NCBI GenBank assembly: GCA_030680175.1
Contig: JAUXWO010000010.1
Coordinates: 22,550-86,549, forward strand
From: Vicinamibacterales bacterium
Lineage (GTDB): Bacteria > Acidobacteriota > Vicinamibacteria > Vicinamibacterales > UBA2999
Direction of reading: 5' to 3'
DNA length: 64,000 nucleotides
Shown: piece after piece, positions 54,169-62,314 of the stretch
How positions within the stretch are numbered: the first letter of the stretch is position 1
How the letters are laid out: each line of letters starts with the position of its first letter
Position numbers and translations under genes: made by a program
The notes under the pieces: model-generated
What the model was told of the DNA's origin: nothing
What the model saw: only the letters and a program-made list of their open reading frames with translations
Database searches by the model: none

Positions 54169-54177
54169 TGCTATACG
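54169..54177 (+). promoter_or_regulatory. Possible extended -10 promoter of the sensor kinase
   Basis: TGC followed by TATACG (54172-54177), 25 bases before the ATG at 54203. It lies 139 bp downstream of the AAGTCAATG dyad. No -35 match. Confidence 0.4.
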
Positions 54178-54202
54178 ATCCGGTGACCATTTCAGAAGTC
54201 CG

Positions 54203-57130
54203 ATGACCGCCACCCCCGCGTCCGAACCGCTCAGTCTTCCGCGCCAGGTCTGGCGGGAGTGGGCGCGCACGGCCCTGCCGATCGGGGTGGCTCTGGTCCT
54301 CTTCACGCTCGGCGCCGCCAACATCGTGCAGCGTGCCACCTCCAACGAGGTCGAGGACGGCGTGCTCTGGGTCGAACGGAGCGCCGGGGTCGTGGCGGCA
54401 GAGGTCGCGCCGGCGACCGCCGCCGCGCGGGCCGGACTCCAGCTGGGCGATGTGCTGCTCGCGATCGACGGCCAGCCCGTCGAGGGGCGGGATCAGGTGC
54501 TCGACCACCTGGGACGCGCGGGGGGCGGCGTCCGCACGACCTACACCGTGCTCCGGCTCGGGTCGCGCGAGGTGCTCGAACTGAGCCTCATGCCCATCCC
54601 CCGCGGCGCCGGGGCCCTGTATTACGTGCTGGCCGCCGTCGGCATCTTCAGCCTGCTCATCGGCGCCACGGTGCGTACGCGCCGGCCGGACGATCAGGCC
54701 ACGCTGCACTTCTTCTGGCTCTCGGTGGCCTTCTTCGGCGTGTTTACGTTCTCGTTCAGCGGACGGCTCGATCGCGTCGACTGGGTCTTCTACTGGGGCG
54801 ACCAGATCGCGCTGCTGTTGCTGCCGCCGCTCTTCCTGCACTTCGCGCTGGTGTTCCCGGAACGTCCGCACTCGGCCGGGTTCCGCAGCCGCATGGAGCA
54901 GTGGCTGCCTGCGGTCTACCTGCCGGCGGCGGTGCTCCTGTCGACGCGCATGCTCGCGATGCTGCGGTCGGGCGCCGATCCGGAGTACTTCATCCGGGTG
55001 ATCAGCTTCCTCGATCGGCTCGAGCTGGCCTACCTCGCCGCGTTCCTCGTCGGCGGCCTGGTCGTGCTGATTCGCGCGCTCGGCAAGGTGCGGTCGGTGA
55101 CCTCGCGCCGCCAGCTGCGCTGGATCGTGTGGGGCACGGCGCTCGGCGGCCTGCCGTTCGCCCTCGGCTACGCGATCCCGTGGGCGCTCGGCGGCACGCC
55201 GTCCCTGCCGATGCAGCTCTCGGCGATTCCGCTCGGTTTCATCCCCCTCGCGTTCGCCTCCGCCATCGTCCGCTACCGGCTGATGGACGTGGAGGTGATT
55301 CTGAAGCGCCTCTTCGTCTACACCGTGGGCGCGGCGGCGGCGGTGGCGGTGTATGCGCTGCTGCTGCGCTCGTCGAGCACGTACTTCGTGCAGAGCGAGG
55401 ACGAGCACCGGTGGCTGATCGCGTTCCTCGCGACGCTGGTGATGGTGCTGGCGGCGCGCCCGGTGAAGGACGCGTTGCAGTCGGCCATCGACCGCGCGTT
55501 CTACCGGGACCGGTACGACTACCGCCGCGCGCTCGTGGGCTTCGCGCGCGACCTGAACGGCGACCTCGACCTCGCGCGGCTGGCCGATCGGCTCGTCTCG
55601 CGCGTCAAGGAAACGCTCGTCGTCGATCGCATGGCGCTGATGCTGGCCTCGGAGGCCGGGGATCTCGAGTCGTTGCGTGATGACGGGTTCGAGCAGCCCG
55701 TCCCGGTGCTGCGCGGGGGCTCGGTCATCGCGAGCCGGCTGGCCGCCGGCCACACGGTGCGTCTCGACGAGCCGCTGGCCGCGAGCCGCTTCGCCGCGGA
55801 GGAGGTGGAGTTCTGGCGCGATGCCGGCATCTACTACCTCGTGCCCTGCCTCTCGAAGGACACGGCGATTGCCGTGCTCGCGATGGGGCGCCGCGAGAGC
55901 GGCGAGCCGCTCAACAGCGAGGACATGGGGCTGCTGGCCGCCGTGGCCGGCCAGATGGCGACGGCAATCGAGAACGGCCGCCTGTATCACCAGTTGCACC
56001 TGAAGGCCGTGGAACTCGAGCGGCTGCGGTCCTTCAGCCAGAACATCCTCGAGTCGCTCGACGACGGGTTGCTGGTCGTCGGCCGCGACGACCGGGTGAT
56101 GCACTGGAACCAGGCGCTCGAGCGGGTCTACGGCCTGCCCGCGGCGGCCGCCCTCGGGCAGCCGCTCGAGGCGATCTTCGACGCCGCGTTCCGCGGGGCG
56201 ATCGAGGCGGCGCGCCACGACCGGCCCGGCGGCGCCACCGTCAACCGTGTTCCGCTCACCGGGCGCGGCGCCCACGACGGCGCCCGCCTGCTCGCGAACG
56301 TCACGACCGTGCCGCTGCAGCCGATGGCCGACAGCGCCGAGCCCGGCGGCATCGTCGTCCTGATCGAGGACGTCACGGCGCGCGTGGCGCTCGAGGAGCA
56401 GCTGCGGATCTCCGAGAAGATGGCCTCGCTCGGGCTGCTGGCCGCGGGCGTCGCTCACGAGGTCAACACGCCGCTGACCGGCATCTCGAGCTACACGCAG
56501 ATGCTGCTCGATCAGGCGGACCAGGACGATCCCCGCACGCGGCTGCTGGAGAAGATCGAGAAGCAGACGTTCCGCGCCGCGCGGATCGTCAACGGGCTGC
56601 TCAACCTGGCGCGCCCCAGCGGGCAGGCGGACCAGTCGGAACGGACGGTCGTGGACCTGAACGCCGTGATCGGCGACGTGCTGTCGCTGCTCGAGCACCA
56701 GCTCGAGAAGGGCAGCATCAAGCTGCGCCGCGAGCTGCACCCCGCCCCGGTGGCGCTCGTGGGCTACGAGTTCAAGCTCCAGCAGGTGTGCCTCAACCTG
56801 TTCCTGAACGCGCGCGACGCGATGCCGAGCGGCGGGTGGCTGACGATCGCCACGCGCGTGGACGGCGGCGACGTCGTCGCCGAGATCTCCGACACCGGCG
56901 GCGGCATCGAGCGCGAGCACCTCGACCGCATCTACGACCCGTTCTTCACGACCAAGCCGCCCGGCTCCGGCACCGGCCTTGGCCTGTCGATCAGCTACGG
57001 CATCATCCAGGAGCACCAGGGGGTGATCCACTGTGACAGCGGGCCGGGCCAGGGCACCCGGTTCACGCTGCGCTTTCCGGCCGCGGCCGCCCATCGCGAG
57101 TCCGCACGCCAGCGGGAGGCCGGGCGCTAA
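54203..57130 (+). CDS. Membrane sensor histidine kinase with periplasmic PDZ, GAF and PAS domains
   Basis: 975 residues from ATG at 54203. Order: membrane helix (about 23-42); a periplasmic PDZ-like domain (AARAGLQLGDVLLAIDGQPV); about six to seven further helices to residue 400; GAF-like domain (about 420-580); PAS domain (about 600-705, ILESLDDGLLVVGRDDRVMH); HisKA with the phospho-accepting His752 in GVAHEVNTPL; HATPase with N box LNLFLNARDAM, DTGGGI and GTGLGL. The kinase half is of NtrB type, fitting the NtrC-like regulator 15 bp downstream. The PDZ suggests sensing of envelope proteins or cleaved peptides (inference). Confidence 0.9.
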   Translation: MTATPASEPLSLPRQVWREWARTALPIGVALVLFTLGAANIVQRATSNEVEDGVLWVERSAGVVAAEVAPATAAARAGLQLGDVLLAIDGQPVEGRDQVLDHLGRAGGGVRTTYTVLRLGSREVLELSLMPIPRGAGALYYVLAAVGIFSLLIGATVRTRRPDDQATLHFFWLSVAFFGVFTFSFSGRLDRVDWVFYWGDQIALLLLPPLFLHFALVFPERPHSAGFRSRMEQWLPAVYLPAAVLLSTRMLAMLRSGADPEYFIRVISFLDRLELAYLAAFLVGGLVVLIRALGKVRSVTSRRQLRWIVWGTALGGLPFALGYAIPWALGGTPSLPMQLSAIPLGFIPLAFASAIVRYRLMDVEVILKRLFVYTVGAAAAVAVYALLLRSSSTYFVQSEDEHRWLIAFLATLVMVLAARPVKDALQSAIDRAFYRDRYDYRRALVGFARDLNGDLDLARLADRLVSRVKETLVVDRMALMLASEAGDLESLRDDGFEQPVPVLRGGSVIASRLAAGHTVRLDEPLAASRFAAEEVEFWRDAGIYYLVPCLSKDTAIAVLAMGRRESGEPLNSEDMGLLAAVAGQMATAIENGRLYHQLHLKAVELERLRSFSQNILESLDDGLLVVGRDDRVMHWNQALERVYGLPAAAALGQPLEAIFDAAFRGAIEAARHDRPGGATVNRVPLTGRGAHDGARLLANVTTVPLQPMADSAEPGGIVVLIEDVTARVALEEQLRISEKMASLGLLAAGVAHEVNTPLTGISSYTQMLLDQADQDDPRTRLLEKIEKQTFRAARIVNGLLNLARPSGQADQSERTVVDLNAVIGDVLSLLEHQLEKGSIKLRRELHPAPVALVGYEFKLQQVCLNLFLNARDAMPSGGWLTIATRVDGGDVVAEISDTGGGIEREHLDRIYDPFFTTKPPGSGTGLGLSISYGIIQEHQGVIHCDSGPGQGTRFTLRFPAAAAHRESARQREAGR

Positions 57131-57140
57131 GCGCGCCCGG
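57120..57140 (+). promoter_or_regulatory. Hairpin carrying the kinase stop codon in its loop
   Basis: CCGGGCGC (57120-57127) pairs with GCGCCCGG (57133-57140); the loop TAAGC contains the TAA stop of the kinase. The 3' arm runs into GGGA, the only ribosome-site-like sequence before the regulator ATG at 57146. Ribosomes finishing the kinase would open the stem, so it could couple translation of the two. Confidence 0.45.
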
Positions 57141-57145
57141 GACCG

Positions 57146-58621
57146 ATGCCCGGCACCGTCCGTCACGCCGCCGTCCTCGTCATCGACGACGAGGAGATCA
57201 TGCGCGAGATCCTCGAGGCCTTGCTCGTGCGGGAAGGCTACAGCGTCCGGCTCGCCTCCGGCGGGGCCGAAGGGCTGGAGCTGGCGCGGTCGCTGCCGTT
57301 CGACGCGGTGATCACCGACGTCATGATGCCCGGCATGGACGGGGGCCAGGTGCTCGACGAGATCCACAAGCTCGACGAGGATCTGCCGGTGATCATGATC
57401 ACGGCATTTGCGTCGATGGAGAACGCCGTCAGCGCCATGAAGCGCGGCGCGTTCGACTACATCACCAAGCCCTTCAAGAACGACGAAGTGCTGGTGGTGC
57501 TGCGCAACGCCATCGAGCGCCGGCGGCTGCAGATCGAGAACGTCACGCTCAAGCAGGACCTGCAGGCGCGGTACAGCAAGTTCGCGAACATCATCGGCCG
57601 CAGCCCCCGGATGAAGCAGGTGTTCGACCTGATCATCCAGGCGGCGCCCAGCCGCTCCACGATCCTCATCACGGGCGAGAGCGGCACGGGCAAGGAACTG
57701 GTGGCGCGCGCGATCCACACGCATTCGGCCCGCGCCGACAAGGCGTTCGTGACGGTCAACTCCGGCAACCTGCCGCCGGACCTGCTCGAGTCCACGCTCT
57801 TCGGCCACGTGAAGGGCGCCTTCACGGGCGCCGTCTATCCGAAGAAGGGCCTGTTCGACCTGGCCGACAAGGGCAGCATCTTCTTCGACGAGATCGGCAA
57901 CGTTCCGCTCGAGACGCAGGCCAAGCTGCTGCGCGTGATGCAGGAGCGTGAGTTCATGCGGCTCGGCGGCATGGAGACGATCAAGGTCGACGTCCGCATC
58001 ATCGCGGCGACCAACGTCGACCTGAAGCGCGACATGGAGGAGGGGCGGTTCCGCGAGGACCTCTTCTACCGCCTGCACGTCATCAGCATCCACCTGCCGG
58101 CCCTGCGCGACCGCAAGGATGACATCCCGTTGCTCGTGCAGCACTTCATGGAGAAGTACGGCGAGGAGAACGGCCGGCCGGGCCTCGAGCTCTCGCCAGA
58201 GGCGCTGGACCTGCTGATGGACTACGACTGGCCCGGCAACGTGCGCGAGCTCGAGAACGTGATCGAGCGCGCCGTCGTGCTCAGTGCGGGGCCGCGGATC
58301 GGCCCCGATCTGGTCCCGGATCACGTCCGGCGCACGCCGAGCCTGCAGATCCCGAGCGTGGTCATGCCGCCCGAGGGCGTGTCGCTCAAGGAAGTGACGC
58401 TGGCCTACGAGCGGCTGTGGATCGAGTCCGCGCTCGAGGCGGCCGGGGGCGTGCAGAAGCGGGCGGCCGAACTCCTGCGGATCAAGCCGACCACGCTCAA
58501 CGAGATGATCAAGCGCTACGACATCCGCCCGCGCCGGCGGAAGGGCCCCGCCGCGGATCCCTCCACCACGGCGACCGGCGCCGACGATGAATTGGAGCCG
58601 GTCGGCCGCAACAGCGACTGA
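57146..58621 (+). CDS. NtrC-family sigma-54-dependent response regulator
   Basis: 491 residues. Receiver domain with phospho-accepting Asp58 (VITDVMMPG) and conserved Lys108; AAA+ domain with Walker A GESGTGKE (177-184), the sigma-54 contact loop GAFTGA (224-229) and FFDEIGN; C-terminal Fis-type helix-turn-helix (AAGGVQKRAAELLRIKPTTL). It needs sigma-54 promoters as targets. It is the partner of the kinase just upstream. The tail after the HTH is disordered. Such pairs often control pili, exopolysaccharide or nitrogen use; the adjacent glycosyltransferase cluster is one candidate target. Confidence 0.95.
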   Translation: MPGTVRHAAVLVIDDEEIMREILEALLVREGYSVRLASGGAEGLELARSLPFDAVITDVMMPGMDGGQVLDEIHKLDEDLPVIMITAFASMENAVSAMKRGAFDYITKPFKNDEVLVVLRNAIERRRLQIENVTLKQDLQARYSKFANIIGRSPRMKQVFDLIIQAAPSRSTILITGESGTGKELVARAIHTHSARADKAFVTVNSGNLPPDLLESTLFGHVKGAFTGAVYPKKGLFDLADKGSIFFDEIGNVPLETQAKLLRVMQEREFMRLGGMETIKVDVRIIAATNVDLKRDMEEGRFREDLFYRLHVISIHLPALRDRKDDIPLLVQHFMEKYGEENGRPGLELSPEALDLLMDYDWPGNVRELENVIERAVVLSAGPRIGPDLVPDHVRRTPSLQIPSVVMPPEGVSLKEVTLAYERLWIESALEAAGGVQKRAAELLRIKPTTLNEMIKRYDIRPRRRKGPAADPSTTATGADDELEPVGRNSD

Positions 58622-58622
58622 C

Positions 58623-58643
58623 CCTTCGACTTCGCTCAGGGCA
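58623..58643. repeat. CCCTTCGACTTCGCTCAGGG-type hairpin motif
   Basis: A 20-base quasi-palindrome of a kind common between genes in many high-GC bacteria, two bases after the regulator stop, in a 38-bp convergent gap. It can form a short stem (CCCT/AGGG plus inner pairs). Possibly a weak bidirectional terminator. Confidence 0.5.
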
Positions 58644-58659
58644 AGCCCGTCCGGATCCT

Positions 58660-59976
58660 CTATCTTCCCTTCACGGCGGTAATCATCCGCTCGTACTTCG
58701 AGAGAATCACGTCCCACCGGTAGTGCCGGCGGATGTACTCCTTGCCGTTGCGGCTCATGCGGTTGCGCAGCCGCTCTTCGGTCAGGAGCAGGTCCGCGGC
58801 CGCGATGAACTCGTCGCGGTCGGCGTAGTACAGGCCGGCATTGCTCCGGTGGCAGTGCTCCACGAGCACCTCGCTCCGCGCGTTGCACAGCACGGGCGTG
58901 CCGACCGCCATCGCCTCGAGCGCCAGCAGCGACAGGCTCTCGAACGGCGACGGAATGACGACGATCGTGGCGGCCTCGAGGGCCTGGAGGCGTTCGCGCT
59001 CGGAGAGCAGTCCGGCGAACTTCACCCACGGCACCTCGGGCAGCTGCATCAGCTTCACGCCCATGAGCACGAGATCGGCGTCGCCGCCGAGCTCCTTGTA
59101 GCTCGTGAAGTACTCGAGCAGCTCCTCGCAGCCCTTGCCGGGGTCGATGCGCCCGCCGTACAGCAGGAACTGCCCCGTCAGCCGGTGCCGCCGCCGGAAC
59201 GGCGCGCCCCGCGTGCGCAGGTGCGCGTGCTCTTCCGGGGCGCCGTCCTCGTCGGAGAAGCGCTCCACCTCGCTGGTGTCCTCGTCGACGAGGGGCGTCG
59301 ACGTGCCGGCGCCCTGCGCACCCCGATCGCGCCCGCGGTCCTCGTCCTCGGCCCCGTCCCCGCCGGGCAGCAGGTCCACGCCGCAGCCCACCGTCTCCTC
59401 GGTGCGCGCGCGCAGGTCGAACGTGCTCTTCAGGAAGTGCCGTTCGACGTCGGTGTTGTAGGCGACGGCGGCCGGCAGCCGCATCATCTCGCGGTAGATC
59501 CCGAGCCGGATGGCGGGCTCGTCGTGAGCCGTCGGCACCAGGATGCTGCGCGCGGGCGCGATCTGCAGTCCGAGGACCGTCGGCGCGTACAGATAGGTGA
59601 AGAAGATCAGCGCGTCGTACGACTGGTGGTGGCGCTGCAGGTGGTCGAGGAGCGCCGGGCACCACGGCCCCTGCATCTGCAGCCACTTGAGCTCGTCCTC
59701 GCGCGTGTGGTCGTTCGCGAAGATCCACGCCGAGTACTCGTTGAACGCCTCGATGTCCCGCTGCTGGGCCACGGCGAACCGCCGGACGGTCACGCCCTTG
59801 ATGCGGTCGAGGCCCTCGGGGTACTCGTTGGCCCAGGTGATGTAGTCCTTGGCGCAGGTCGTCAGGACCTCGACGTCGTGGCGGGCGCTGAGCCGCTCGG
59901 CGATCAGCCGGCAGTGATACTCGGACCCGCCGAGGATCTCGGCGCCGTAGCGCTGGACGATGAATGCAATCTTCAC
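58660..59976 (-). CDS. GT4-like glycosyltransferase (paralogue A)
   Basis: 438 residues from a GTG. KIAFIVQRYGAEILGGSEYH at the start and the E-x7-E sugar-nucleotide motif in PSPFESLSLLALEAMAVGTP show a GT-B glycosyltransferase of family 4. Between the two Rossmann domains (about residues 200-260) there is a charged, low-complexity insertion (GAEDEDRGRDRGAQGAG) absent from its paralogue at 62311-63867. The first 70 residues of the two are closely alike, including LTTCA-DYITW. Last gene of the minus-strand cluster, probably for a surface glycan. Confidence 0.88.
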   Translation of the reverse strand: MKIAFIVQRYGAEILGGSEYHCRLIAERLSARHDVEVLTTCAKDYITWANEYPEGLDRIKGVTVRRFAVAQQRDIEAFNEYSAWIFANDHTREDELKWLQMQGPWCPALLDHLQRHHQSYDALIFFTYLYAPTVLGLQIAPARSILVPTAHDEPAIRLGIYREMMRLPAAVAYNTDVERHFLKSTFDLRARTEETVGCGVDLLPGGDGAEDEDRGRDRGAQGAGTSTPLVDEDTSEVERFSDEDGAPEEHAHLRTRGAPFRRRHRLTGQFLLYGGRIDPGKGCEELLEYFTSYKELGGDADLVLMGVKLMQLPEVPWVKFAGLLSERERLQALEAATIVVIPSPFESLSLLALEAMAVGTPVLCNARSEVLVEHCHRSNAGLYYADRDEFIAAADLLLTEERLRNRMSRNGKEYIRRHYRWDVILSKYERMITAVKGR

Positions 59977-59989
59977 GGTAGGCCTCTGG

Positions 59990-61096
59990 TCACTGGGGAA
60001 ACTGGCCCGGGGCGGGCGCCGCCGCGGCCGTCGTGGACCCGGTGGACAGCAGCGATTCCAGCTCGCGCCGGATGCGGGCGTCTCCGAAGTCCTCGAGACG
60101 GCGCCGCTGGCCCGCGATGAGGCGGGCCCGCAGGCCGTCGTTGAATGCCATCTCGCCGAGCAGCTCCGCCGCCCACTCGAGATCCTTCGGCGCAAACTGC
60201 ACGCCGGCGCCGCCGAGCGTGTCGGGCACGGCGGTGGAGGCATACGCGAGCACCGGCACGTCGGCCGCCATCGCCTCGAGCAGTGGCACGCAGAAGCCCT
60301 CATGCTCGGAGAGCGAGATGTAGACGTCGGCCATCCGGTAGTAGGTGGCGAGGTCGATGTCCGAGACGGGGCCGGTGAACACGAACCGGTCCGAGAGCAT
60401 CCGGTACTCGGAGACGAGCGCGCGCACCATGTTGTAGTAGCGCGGCACCCCGTCGGTGCGGCCGACGAAGATGAAGCGGTAGCCCTCGTCGACATAGCGC
60501 TTGTAGTGCTCGGCGAGCCGGATGTGGTCCTCGATCTTCTTGTTCGGGGCGATGCGTCCCACGAACAGGAAGTTGTGGTGCCCGTCGTCGAGGATGGCCT
60601 CGAGCGCGGGGCGCGCGGGGGCGTGCCGGATGCGATCGACGTCCACGGCAATGGGGAAGACGCCCGTGTTGGTGAAGCCGAGCGACTCGAGCTCCTGCCG
60701 GTTGTACTCCGAGTCGCCGAGCGCCACGTCGGTGTGACCCGCCAGCGACGCCAGGTCCTGCCGGCCGAGCGCCAGCAGCCGGAAGATGCCGGCATCGTAG
60801 GGCGCGAAGAAATGCGCGGGCGTGATGTTGTGATACTGAAGGATCCGGCCGCCCGGCAGGCGTGCGAACGCCTCCGTCATCGGCGAGACCATCGCGAAGT
60901 GCAGGATCGTGAGGTCGCCGCGTGACGAGGCCGGGTCGGCAAACGGCCGGATCTCACCCACGAGGTCCTCGTCGATGCTGAGCGCGTAGATCTCGGACTC
61001 ATGGCCGAGCGCGCGCAGCAGGTCCCGGACCCGGCGTGCCGAGTCGCCGATCGCGTCGCCGCGATGCGCCGCCGGAACCCACTGATTGACGATCAC
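59990..61096 (-). CDS. GT4-like glycosyltransferase (paralogue B)
   Basis: 368 residues from a GTG. ALGDSEYNRQELESLGF, NFLFVGRIAPNKKIEDHIRL and the E-x7-E motif in SEHEGFCVPLLEAMAADVPV fit GT4. It aligns along most of its length with the neighbouring gene at 61115-62314 (both have LGDSEYNRQELE and SEHEGFCVPL), indicating a tandem duplication. Only 13 bp separate it from the downstream paralogue A gene. Confidence 0.88.
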   Translation of the reverse strand: MIVNQWVPAAHRGDAIGDSARRVRDLLRALGHESEIYALSIDEDLVGEIRPFADPASSRGDLTILHFAMVSPMTEAFARLPGGRILQYHNITPAHFFAPYDAGIFRLLALGRQDLASLAGHTDVALGDSEYNRQELESLGFTNTGVFPIAVDVDRIRHAPARPALEAILDDGHHNFLFVGRIAPNKKIEDHIRLAEHYKRYVDEGYRFIFVGRTDGVPRYYNMVRALVSEYRMLSDRFVFTGPVSDIDLATYYRMADVYISLSEHEGFCVPLLEAMAADVPVLAYASTAVPDTLGGAGVQFAPKDLEWAAELLGEMAFNDGLRARLIAGQRRRLEDFGDARIRRELESLLSTGSTTAAAAPAPGQFPQ

Positions 61097-61114
61097 CTGT
61101 TCGCGTCCCTCGAC

Positions 61115-62314
61115 CTAGGCGGGCGGCGCGGGCGGGAGCGCCCGGAACGCCGCCGGCCGGTACTGGCGAATCTCCGCGAGCTCCTCGGCGAGGCGCACCT
61201 GATCCCAGAAGTCCGGGGCCACGCCCGGGTGCGGCCGTCGCGGCGCCCGCCGCATGGCGTCCACGAAGCCGAGCAGCAGGCCTTCGAAGTCCTTCCCGAG
61301 CAGCCGATCGAGCGCGGCATCCTGCGCCTCGACGATCCGCGCGGCCATCCCGCGGTCGGTGACGATGCGGTCGAGGAGCGCGGCGACCTCGACGGGGTCC
61401 TCGGTGGTGTAGAGCACGCCCCCGCCGTCCATCGTCGCGGGCACCGCGGCGGCGGCCTTCGCCACGACGGGGATGCCCATGTGGAACGCCTCGATGAGCG
61501 GTACGCAGAAGCCCTCGTGCTCGCTGGCGCACAGGAAGACGTCGCCGAGCTCGTAGTACGCGGTGAGCTCCTCGTTCGAGACGTGGCCGGTGAAGTGCAC
61601 GTCGGTCGCGCCGATGCGGTCGATGAACTGGTGCAGCATCGCCGCGTACTTCTCGAAGCCGCCCTGCGCGCCGACCAGCAGCAGGCGCGACCGCGGGTTG
61701 AACCACGTCTTGTACGCGTGGAACGCGCGAATCACGTTCTCGATGCGCTTGTTCGGGATCATCCGGCCCACGAACATCACGTTCACCCAGTCGTCGTCGA
61801 ACGCGCCCGCCTGCATGTCGTTGGGCGGCCCCGACAGGTGGGAGAAGTCCGGGACGACGGGGAGCACGCCGGTCGGCGCGAAGCCGAGGGTCTCGAGCTC
61901 CTGGCGGTTGTACTCCGAGTCGCCGAGCGCGAGGTCGCAGCGTGACGCGTAGGCGCCCAGTTCACGCCGTCCGAGGTAGCAGAGCCGGACGAGCCGGTTG
62001 TGCACGCCGAGGAAGTACTCGGGCGGCGTGATGTTGTGGTAGACGAGCGCCATCCGATCGGGCAGCGCGTAGGCGATCCGCGAGGCGCGCGACCCGATCG
62101 AGAAGTGATGGATCAGAATGTGGTCGGGATGGCTCGCCCGCGGCAGCTCCCAGTAGTCGGTCGTCAGGTCCTCGAGGCGCGGGTCGGCCGTCTCGACGAA
62201 GATCTCGGACTGGTAGCCGGCGGCCCGGAGGACGCGCTGGATGCCGAGGACCTCGTTGCCGATCGCGTCGCCGTAGCCGAGCGTCGCGAGCACCTGGTGG
62301 ACGGCGAGGCTCAT
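61115..62314 (-). CDS. GT4-like glycosyltransferase (paralogue B')
   Basis: 399 residues. HQVLATLGYGDAIGNEVLGI at the start, ALGDSEYNRQELETLGFAPT, NVMFVGRMIPNKRIENVIRA and the E-x7-E motif in SEHEGFCVPLIEAFHMGIPV. It carries a C-terminal extension of about 35 residues relative to paralogue B. The ATG overlaps the TGA of the upstream A' gene (ATGA). 18 bp lie between it and B. Confidence 0.88.
   Translation of the reverse strand: MSLAVHQVLATLGYGDAIGNEVLGIQRVLRAAGYQSEIFVETADPRLEDLTTDYWELPRASHPDHILIHHFSIGSRASRIAYALPDRMALVYHNITPPEYFLGVHNRLVRLCYLGRRELGAYASRCDLALGDSEYNRQELETLGFAPTGVLPVVPDFSHLSGPPNDMQAGAFDDDWVNVMFVGRMIPNKRIENVIRAFHAYKTWFNPRSRLLLVGAQGGFEKYAAMLHQFIDRIGATDVHFTGHVSNEELTAYYELGDVFLCASEHEGFCVPLIEAFHMGIPVVAKAAAAVPATMDGGGVLYTTEDPVEVAALLDRIVTDRGMAARIVEAQDAALDRLLGKDFEGLLLGFVDAMRRAPRRPHPGVAPDFWDQVRLAEELAEIRQYRPAAFRALPPAPPA

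Noticed and set aside
54122..59728. A 1868-codon open frame on the minus strand opposite the sensor kinase and regulator
   Set aside because: It mirrors the kinase and regulator genes, has biased Arg/His/Gln-rich composition and no domain. Long antisense frames are expected at this G+C content.
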